Positions 23,955 to 34,526 of a DNA stretch of 34,526 bases are shown one piece after another. The DNA lies in contig JALOOU010000023.1 in assembly GCA_025454255.1 (NCBI GenBank), forward strand, positions 1 through 34,526. The letters run 5' to 3'. This DNA comes from Desulfobacterales bacterium. GTDB lineage: Bacteria; Desulfobacterota; Desulfobacteria; Desulfobacterales; SpSt-501. The stretch's first letter is position 1; the number at the start of each line of letters is the position of its first letter. Below the pieces are notes generated by a model. The model did no database searches. It had not been told where the DNA came from and worked only from the letters and a program-made list of their open reading frames with translations. The position numbers were made by a program, and so were the translations under genes.

Positions 23955-24338
23955 ATGAAAAAAACGGCTCTGGCGGTTGCCCTGATTCTGGCGGCACTCA
24001 TGGCGGCGCCCTCGCCGGGGGCGGCCGGACACCGCAACACGAGGTATTACTTCGGTGTCAACATCGGCATCCCGGGGCCGGCCTGGTACGGTCCGCCGGC
24101 CTGGGCGCCCCGGCCGTACTGGGCTTACCCCGTGGTGGTCCCGGCCCCGCCCGTGTACTATGCGCCGGCTCCGGTGATCGTTCAGCAGCCCCCGGCCTAT
24201 CTCCGCCAGCCGCCTGCGGATGAGTCGGACTTCTGGTATTACTGCGAGAGCCCCCGGGGCTATTACCCGTATGTCAAAAGCTGCCCGGGCGGGTGGATGA
24301 AGGTGGTCCCGGAAACGGTGCCGCCCGACCAGCGATAG
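23955..24338 (+). CDS. Small exported Pro/Tyr-rich protein
   Basis: This 127-residue protein has a classical signal peptide (KK at 2-3, hydrophobic 5-18, cleavage near GAAG-HR) and AGGAGG eight bases upstream. The mature part is rich in Pro, Tyr and Trp, with repeated APPVYYAPAP-like stretches, then a short conserved-looking module FWYYCESPRGYYPYVKSCPGGW containing two Cys that could form a disulfide; the pattern is familiar from many small proteobacterial envelope proteins of unknown function. It is followed 18 bp later by a lipoprotein gene and probably shares its transcript. No enzymatic motif is visible. Confidence 0.82.
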   Translation: MKKTALAVALILAALMAAPSPGAAGHRNTRYYFGVNIGIPGPAWYGPPAWAPRPYWAYPVVVPAPPVYYAPAPVIVQQPPAYLRQPPADESDFWYYCESPRGYYPYVKSCPGGWMKVVPETVPPDQR

Positions 24339-24356
24339 CGCCGGATGGAGGAGACC

Positions 24357-24908
24357 ATGTGGATCCGCAGGCTGGTTTCGATCTGCGTCCTGTCGGCGGT
24401 CGTCGGCGGCTGCGCCACGATCCCGCCCGGGCCGAGCGTGACGGTGATGCCGCCCCCGGGGAAACCGTTCGAAGCGTTCCAGAACGACGATGCGGTCTGC
24501 CGGGGGTGGGCCCAGCAGCAGTCGGGCTGGCAGGCGAACGACACGGTGAACCGCAATACAGCCGAAGGGACCGTCCTCGGCGCCCTCATGGGGGCGGGTC
24601 TGGGCCTTGCCATCGGGGCCGCGTCGGGCAATGCCGCCACGGGTGCCGCCATCGGGGCCGCGGGCGGCGCCCTGGGCGGCGCCGCAATGGGCTCGGAGCG
24701 GGGTGCCGCTGCCGGCTGGGAAGTCCAGCGGCGCTATGACACGGCCTACCAGCAGTGCATGTACGCCAAGGGCAACCAGGTCCCCGAGTTTTCCCCTCCG
24801 GCCCGGCGCACCCGCTACCTGCCGCCGCCCCCGCCGCCGGTCTATTTTCAGGGCGGCTATACACCGCTGCGGGCAGGGCCGCCGCCGCCCCCGTGGCGCT
24901 ACCCCTGA
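24357..24908 (+). CDS. Lipoprotein with glycine-zipper domain
   Basis: From the ATG at 24357 (GGAGGAG directly upstream; the ATG at 24345 lies before it) this is a 183-residue protein. A signal peptide ends in a lipobox VVGGC with Cys19. The centre (about 66-110) alternates Gly and small residues (LGALMGAGLGLAIGAASG), a YMGG/SLT-type glycine zipper able to insert in or line a membrane. The C-terminal 45 residues are Pro/Arg-rich (PPPPPPVYF). It is probably an outer-membrane lipoprotein of envelope-integrity type. It appears co-transcribed with the preceding small exported protein. Its stop codon overlaps a palindromic repeat (24907-25031). Confidence 0.84.
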   Translation: MWIRRLVSICVLSAVVGGCATIPPGPSVTVMPPPGKPFEAFQNDDAVCRGWAQQQSGWQANDTVNRNTAEGTVLGALMGAGLGLAIGAASGNAATGAAIGAAGGALGGAAMGSERGAAAGWEVQRRYDTAYQQCMYAKGNQVPEFSPPARRTRYLPPPPPPVYFQGGYTPLRAGPPPPPWRYP

Positions 24909-25031
24909 TGATTTCGTTAAAAACCCAATTCCTGTGTTGTGCGTCATCTCGCGGCCGCTACGGTGTACTTAACGGACGCCTCGCGATGCGAGATTCGCGC
25001 GCCTTGGACTTGGGCTTTCAGCAAAATCATC
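24907..25031. repeat. 125-bp palindromic element between convergent genes
   Basis: The arms GATGATTTCGTTAAAAACCC + AATTCC (24907-24932) and their inverted partner (25006-25031) match at 21 of 26 positions, with most differences compatible with G-U pairing. An inner pair, ATCTCGC (24946-24952) and GCGAGAT (24988-24994), continues the symmetry. The element begins at the second base of the lipoprotein stop codon and ends about 38 bp before the UvrA stop. It may act as a bidirectional terminator and looks like a dispersed repeat. Confidence 0.6.
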
Positions 25032-25069
25032 CTCCGAGTCATCTTGTCTTTTTGGCGTTCTCACCTGCC

Positions 25070-30403
<5,334 letters not shown>

Positions 30404-30424
30404 CGCTGGGGGGGTCGATCCTTC

Positions 30425-30463
30425 ACATCGCGGCCGGCCATAGGCCCGATGTCGAATTTTTTT
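30425..30463 (+). terminator. Plus-strand terminator-like hairpin upstream of uvrA
   Basis: ACATCG (30425-30430) and CGATGT (30447-30452) close a stem that also includes inner GGCC pairs with one bulged base, followed by CGA and seven T. On the plus strand this is a plausible intrinsic terminator. It sits in the divergent region 30404-30618 with no plus-strand gene just before it. Confidence 0.4.
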
Positions 30464-30545
30464 GAAATGGAACCTGTTGCCTCGGTTGACCCACCGGCAG
30501 GGTGTGCTGGGGTATTGCGTTGCCGGGCCGACAACCGGAGAGCTG

Positions 30546-30573
30546 ATAGTAATCCCTTGTCGCCGGTTGGCAA
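30546..30573 (-). promoter_or_regulatory. Candidate uvrA promoter
   Basis: On the minus strand TTGCCA (30573-30568), a 16-bp spacer and TACTAT (30551-30546). The leader would be about 135 nt and would contain the hairpin at 30425-30452. I saw no CTG-N10-CAG LexA operator here. Confidence 0.4.
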
Positions 30574-30618
30574 ACTGCGGGCAAGGCCCACTTGTGTTTG
30601 CATTGAAAGGTGGTTAGC

Positions 30619-31875
30619 ATGGTCCCTTCCGAGAGACAGGGAAGGATTTCAAACGATCGATCCAGGAACCGCGTTGCGACGATGAAACCTACCGCTTTCA
30701 TATTCTATTGGGCCCTGACGGCGGCGCTGCTGGGGCCCGCCCCGTTGCCGGCAGCCGAAGAGGCGAGGCTGCCCGCAGCCACGGCCGCCGCGATCGACCA
30801 TCTGCTGAGCCTGGTGGGGCCCGGCAGCCAAAAAGAGTTCCAGCCGGAGCGTGTCGGGGCGCTGCTCAAGTTCATCGACGGCCCCAAGCAGCCGGGGGTG
30901 GTCTACACGGCGGAGCCCATCGAGGGGGCGGCTTCCGCCTACACCGAGGTGGACGTTCGCATGGGCCTGGCGGCCTTCCTGCAGTACACGTTCAACCCGG
31001 CCGTGCCCTGGTTTGTGACGACGCCCTCCTCCCTGCGATGGGCGCTTTGGAAAACGGCGGACCCTTCCTGGGAGCAGCTGCCCAAGCTCTGGGAAATGCT
31101 GGAGGCCGCCGAGCGGCCCGTTGTCATCCGCGGCCTTGAGACCGTTGAGAACACGCCGGATCTCTTCTCGGGCGCCTACTACCGCTATGATCTCTACCGC
31201 ACCCTCATCCTAATGCGGCATGCGGGCCGCAACATCTTGATCTCCCTCTCCAAGCAGAAGGACCGCTCCGAGGTCGGCAAAAAAGGCTACATCATCGGCC
31301 CGGACGAGGACTGGGCCTATTTTTACTCCGGCGAGCCGGGTTTGACCATCGGCGGACTGGGCTGGATGAGCTCCTACATGTACGATTCCGTCGGCATATC
31401 CGTTTATGCCGAAACGCAGCCTTCCGGCGGCGTCGTGCGCACCGCCAACATTAAGTGGGTGCGGGGCGGTTGGTCGAACCTCAATGTGATCCAAAACGAG
31501 CACATCCACAAGGGGATGCAGCGGTTCGCGTTCGCCCTCAAAGCCGTGCTGGAATCCTCTCGGCTGCCGTCCGTCCAGATGCTGGAGGACGTTGCGGCGC
31601 AGGTTGCCCGCCTGAGCGATGCCGGCATCCGCGCGAAGATGAGGGTCTACCGCGACATTCTCCTGGCGCGGGCCGAGCGGCTCTCCGGCGGCGCGCGCAA
31701 ACACCTGCCGGAGTCTTTCTGGGACGAGGGCCTCTGGCAGCGCATGCGCCGTGAAGAGATGGAGGCTGCGTTGGTTTTGGAGAGCCTCAAGGCCCATTTG
31801 GGCAAAAGCCCGCCGGAGGAGGTGCGCGAACTAGTCCTTTTTCCAACCCCGCAGCGCATAAAGCAGAGCGGATAG
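30619..31875 (+). CDS. Exported protein of unknown function
   Basis: The ATG at 30619 is preceded by AAAGGTGG at good spacing, giving 418 residues with a long basic n-region before the signal helix (FIFYWALTAALLGPAPL, cleavage near PLPAAEE). A later ATG at 30682 (MKPTAFIFY) would give a more ordinary signal peptide but lacks a ribosome-binding site. The mature protein is soluble, with a central part rich in aromatic residues (WAYFYSGEPGLTIGGLGWMSSYMYDSVG) and a C-terminal helical section. I see no catalytic motif and do not recognise the family. Its last 45 bp overlap the convergent MFS transporter gene. Confidence 0.75.
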   Translation: MVPSERQGRISNDRSRNRVATMKPTAFIFYWALTAALLGPAPLPAAEEARLPAATAAAIDHLLSLVGPGSQKEFQPERVGALLKFIDGPKQPGVVYTAEPIEGAASAYTEVDVRMGLAAFLQYTFNPAVPWFVTTPSSLRWALWKTADPSWEQLPKLWEMLEAAERPVVIRGLETVENTPDLFSGAYYRYDLYRTLILMRHAGRNILISLSKQKDRSEVGKKGYIIGPDEDWAYFYSGEPGLTIGGLGWMSSYMYDSVGISVYAETQPSGGVVRTANIKWVRGGWSNLNVIQNEHIHKGMQRFAFALKAVLESSRLPSVQMLEDVAAQVARLSDAGIRAKMRVYRDILLARAERLSGGARKHLPESFWDEGLWQRMRREEMEAALVLESLKAHLGKSPPEEVRELVLFPTPQRIKQSG

Positions 31876-33039
31876 GGCCAGGGTCGTGAGCGCCGCCGAA
31901 AAAAGGCCCGTTCCCCAGATCCCCCACGCCAGCCAGACGGGCCCGCCCATCAGCGCGCCGCAGATCCGGCCGGCGCCGGCCGCGGCGTAGAACGATGCGA
32001 TCATCGTCGCCCGCGCCTGCGGCAGCAATTCGGTCGTGACGGAGAGGCCGGTGACGAGGGTCATTTCGAACATGCAGAAATGCAGAAAGAGCGCTGCCAG
32101 GGCCAGCGGCAGCGTCTGCGATGCGGCCGGCAGCAGCAGGTAGGTCAGCACGCACAGAGCCACGCCGCCGACGGCCATCCGCTTCAGACCCAGGCGGTCC
32201 CCCAACCCCGCGGTGATAAACTCCCCGAGGAGCTCCCCCGCACCGATGACGCTGGTCCCAACGCCTATCGCCAGTACGCTCAAATGGAACGCCTCTTCCA
32301 GCCACGCCCCGTAGATGACGAAGAGGTTGTCCATCGCGGTGTTGAAAAAAAAGGCGAACACGGCCATGCCGAGCGCCGGCCGGCTGCGCAGAAACGCCGC
32401 CAGCAGCTGTCTGAAGCCGACCTGCGCCCGGGGCCCGGCCGGCCGCGGCGCGTCGGCGGGCAGCAGGCAGGCCATCAACCCGATCCCCAGCACGCCCGAT
32501 GCGCTCAAGGCAAAGAAGGCCGCCCGCCAGCCCGCCTGGTCGATCAACAGGGCGAGCAGCGGGATGCCCGCCAGGGTGCTCCCGGCCCACGCGGTCTCCA
32601 GCAGCCCGATCGCCAGCCCCCGTCGGGTGTAGGGCACCCGCTCGCTGATATAGGCTTGGAGCGCCGGGTCGAAAAGGCTTTTGCCGGCCCCGCTGAGCAG
32701 CTGGGCGACCACGAGCATCGCGAAAACCGGATAAAGACCGGCACCCGCCATTCCGGCCGTCAAGGCCCCCATGCCGAGGATCATCATGGCCCGGTAGCCG
32801 CAGCGGTCCGCCACCGGGCCTAAACAAAAACCGAGCAGACTCGTCGCCGAGTTGACGGCGACCAGGCCGGTGATGGAGGTGAGCGGGACCCCCAGCTCGC
32901 GGCTCAAGTCGGGTGCGAAGGGATAGATGAACCGGCGGCCCGTATTCAGAACGAGGCGGCAGGCGATGGTGGCGGCGATCTGGCCTGCCAGGCGGCCGGC
33001 GGCCGCTCGGGGCTTCGTTTCCGGAGGTGGCTTGGGCAT
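31831..33039 (-). CDS. Major facilitator superfamily transporter
   Basis: The 402-residue protein shows about 12 hydrophobic segments in two groups of six separated by a short cytoplasmic loop (PADAPRPAGPRAQVG, about 200-215). The loop between helices 2 and 3 reads GPVADRCGYRAMM, the MFS signature (G-x-x-x-D-R-x-G-x-R), and a matching GLGDRLGLKRM occurs in the second half. It is a drug- or metabolite-efflux-like secondary transporter of unknown substrate. AGGAGAG before the ATG fixes the start. The 3' end overlaps the unknown exported-protein gene tail to tail by 45 bp; no functional link is implied. Confidence 0.87.
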   Translation of the reverse strand: MPKPPPETKPRAAAGRLAGQIAATIACRLVLNTGRRFIYPFAPDLSRELGVPLTSITGLVAVNSATSLLGFCLGPVADRCGYRAMMILGMGALTAGMAGAGLYPVFAMLVVAQLLSGAGKSLFDPALQAYISERVPYTRRGLAIGLLETAWAGSTLAGIPLLALLIDQAGWRAAFFALSASGVLGIGLMACLLPADAPRPAGPRAQVGFRQLLAAFLRSRPALGMAVFAFFFNTAMDNLFVIYGAWLEEAFHLSVLAIGVGTSVIGAGELLGEFITAGLGDRLGLKRMAVGGVALCVLTYLLLPAASQTLPLALAALFLHFCMFEMTLVTGLSVTTELLPQARATMIASFYAAAGAGRICGALMGGPVWLAWGIWGTGLFSAALTTLALSALLYALRGWKKD

Positions 33040-33170
33040 GCGATCTCTCCTGAGCGGCGCACGGACGCCGCCTCGGCACTACCACAAAAAAAAGCCGGCT
33101 TCAATCGCGCCGCTGCGGCCGGCGCAGGGGCGATGCCTGGCCACGGTGGCGCGGGCACGGCCTGCGCGCG

Positions 33171-33198
33171 TTGACGCCCGCGCCGCTGTGGTTATCTT
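33171..33198 (+). promoter_or_regulatory. Candidate promoter for the EF-hand gene
   Basis: TTGACG (33171-33176), a 16-bp spacer and TATCTT (33193-33198). It would give a leader of about 35 nt before the ATG at 33241. By-eye sigma-70 match only. Confidence 0.42.
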
Positions 33199-33240
33199 GG
33201 CACGCAAAAAACATTGCTTTTCACCCGAAAGGAGTGTGGT

Positions 33241-33534
33241 ATGAAACGGATAGCCCCATTGTGCGCAGTGGCGGTGATCCTGGCCGTGGCTTTGGGCTGC
33301 AGCGCCACGGGCAGGTACCATGACACGGCCCTGCCGGACCCGAAGCAGTTCAACGCCCACTTCGGCGACATGGACACCCAGAAAGATGGCCGCGTGACGT
33401 GGGAGGAGTTCAAGGCCTATTTCCCGCAAGCCGAGCCGAAGGTCTTCGCGGCGATCGACCTGAACAAGGATGGCGTGATCGACCACGATGAGTGGCACGC
33501 CTTCAAAGAGGCGCACGGGCTCAAGCACAGTTGA
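33241..33534 (+). CDS. Small exported EF-hand calcium-binding protein
   Basis: The 97-residue protein starts at the ATG at 33241, six bases after AAAGGAG; an upstream in-frame codon at 33214 lacks a site. A signal sequence ends ALGC with Cys20, a slightly non-standard lipobox, so it is either a lipoprotein or a periplasmic protein. Two EF-hand loops follow: D45-Q47-D49-G50-V52-E56 and D73-N75-D77-G78-I80-E84. The second is canonical and the first has Gln at position 3. It should bind calcium outside the cytoplasm. Its partner is unknown; the next gene encodes an aminopeptidase but lies 119 bp on. Confidence 0.85.
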   Translation: MKRIAPLCAVAVILAVALGCSATGRYHDTALPDPKQFNAHFGDMDTQKDGRVTWEEFKAYFPQAEPKVFAAIDLNKDGVIDHDEWHAFKEAHGLKHS

Positions 33535-33653
33535 GCCTGGCCGTCCCGGACCCGCCTTCCCCGCAGAAAAGAGGGGTTTACCGAAAAGCGGCAGTCGCTG
33601 ATATCGACCAAAGGCGGGCGCCGCGCGCCCAAAACCGCCGCCCGGGAGACGAC

Positions 33654-34526
33654 ATGCGCTACCCTCCGATCGACCCGCAGCTCTTCGTCGAAAACCGCCG
33701 CAAGCTGGCCGGTCTGCTCAAGCCCGGATCCATCGCCGTTTTGAACTCCAACGATGTGATGCCGAAGAGCGCCGACGGTTCCCATCCGTTTATCCAGCAG
33801 AGCGATCTGTTTTACCTCTCGGGCATCGACCAGGAGGAGAGCACCTTGGTCCTTTTCCCGGACGCCCGGGAGGCGAAACACCGCGAGCTTCTCTTCCTGC
33901 GCGAAGGCAGCGAGGAGACCGCCCTCTGGGAAGGCGATAAATTCTCAAAGGAGCAGGCCGCGGCGGTCTCCGGCGTGGCCACCGTCTGCTGGCACTCGGA
34001 ATTCGAGGGCCTGTTCCAAACCCTGGCGCTCCAGGCCGAAGGGATCTACCTCAACGCCAACGAGCACCCGCGGGCCCGGTCGGTGGTCGAGACGCGCGAC
34101 ATGCGGTTTGCTAAGTGGTGCCGCGGGACCTTCCCCCTGCACCGCTACGAGCGCCTGGCCCCTCTCATGCACCGCCTGCGGGCCGTCAAGTCACCGCCTG
34201 AGATCGAGCTCATCCGGCAGGCGGTTGCGGTCACCGGCAAGGCCTTCCGGCGGCTGCTCGCGTTCATCCGGCCGGGGGTGTGGGAGTTCGAGATCGAGGC
34301 GGAGATTTGGCACGAGTTTCTGCGCAACCGCTCGCGCGGGCCGGCCTTCCAGACGATCGTGGCCTCAGGCGCCGGCGCCTGTGTGCTGCACTACGTGCGC
34401 AACGACCGGCAGGTCCAGGCCGGGGAGCTGGTGCTGATCGACTTCGGGGCCGAGTTCGCCAACTATGCCGGGGATCTCACCCGCACCGTGCCCGCCGGCG
34501 GACGCTTCAGCCCGCGCCAGAAGGAG
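33654..34526 (+). CDS. Xaa-Pro aminopeptidase (M24B), C-terminus beyond window
   Basis: A frame of 291 codons runs from the ATG at 33654 (GGGAGA upstream) to the window edge. Residues 1-130 are an aminopeptidase P N-terminal (AMP_N) domain, recognisable from NSNDVMPKSADGSHPF and QQSDLFYLSGI. The pita-bread M24 domain begins near 175 (LRAVKSPPEIELIRQA). The first two metal ligands are visible as the Asp residues of LIDFGAEFANYAGDLTRT; the remaining His and Glu ligands lie outside the window. The enzyme removes N-terminal residues that precede proline, usually in the cytoplasm with two manganese ions. It is probably complete in the genome. Confidence 0.9.
   Translation, partial: MRYPPIDPQLFVENRRKLAGLLKPGSIAVLNSNDVMPKSADGSHPFIQQSDLFYLSGIDQEESTLVLFPDAREAKHRELLFLREGSEETALWEGDKFSKEQAAAVSGVATVCWHSEFEGLFQTLALQAEGIYLNANEHPRARSVVETRDMRFAKWCRGTFPLHRYERLAPLMHRLRAVKSPPEIELIRQAVAVTGKAFRRLLAFIRPGVWEFEIEAEIWHEFLRNRSRGPAFQTIVASGAGACVLHYVRNDRQVQAGELVLIDFGAEFANYAGDLTRTVPAGGRFSPRQKE

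Noticed and set aside
33198-33225. Sigma-54-like promoter (TGGCACG ... TTGCT) before the EF-hand gene
   Set aside because: The GG and GC elements are 15 bases apart instead of 10, so the spacing does not fit sigma-54. A sigma-70 match just upstream explains the gene better.

Overview
The window is high-GC, densely packed bacterial DNA. The gene content suggests a deltaproteobacterium (Desulfobacterota-like): a DUF3786 protein, a double-length UvrA, an AAA_32-type Lon protease, SPOR/TPR envelope proteins and a CstB-like persulfide dioxygenase. This is inferred from family content; no rRNA or other taxonomic marker is present.

Layout. 1-4100: a minus-strand run of M1-like metallopeptidase, ChaN-like haem-binding protein, zinc-ribbon Nudix hydrolase and a lipoprotein cut by the window edge. 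4259-6033: plus-strand SPOR-domain and TPR envelope proteins. 6140-7522 (minus): asparaginyl-tRNA synthetase. 7747-8403: DUF3786 protein. 8404-12170: a visibly AT-richer island holding a decayed integron-integrase-like recombinase, a SAM methyltransferase, a K+/H+-type antiporter broken by one frameshift, and a small membrane protein. 12296-14498: a metallo-beta-lactamase (MBL) fold hydrolase convergent with an MBL/rhodanese/rhodanese persulfide dioxygenase. 14653-17273 (minus): an ATP-dependent DNA ligase overlapping an MBL-type nuclease, half of a known four-gene repair cluster. 17295-18674: a GT4 glycosyltransferase. 18866-21627 (minus): an AAA_32 Lon protease with a small unknown protein translationally coupled to it. 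21888-23713: a cold-shock module (Csp and RhlE-type helicase) flanked by two inverted copies of a ~150-bp repeat. 23955-24908: two small exported proteins. 25070-30403: a 1777-residue tandem UvrA. 30619-33039: a secreted protein of unknown function overlapping tail-to-tail with an MFS transporter. 33241-34526: an EF-hand protein and the start of a Xaa-Pro aminopeptidase.

Most of the window is housekeeping and stress-related: DNA repair (UvrA, ligase/nuclease), RNA and protein quality control (RhlE, Csp, Lon) and envelope proteins. The less ordinary observations are: (i) a terminator-like hairpin in the leader of the RhlE helicase gene, read as a possible attenuator; (ii) the inverted pair of MITE-like repeats (about 82% identical by hand alignment) around the Csp/RhlE module; (iii) the acquired island with its dead integrase; (iv) the reduced ligase-nuclease pair; (v) a 125-bp palindromic element overlapping a stop codon. 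All repeat, promoter and terminator calls were made by eye; nothing was searched against a database.
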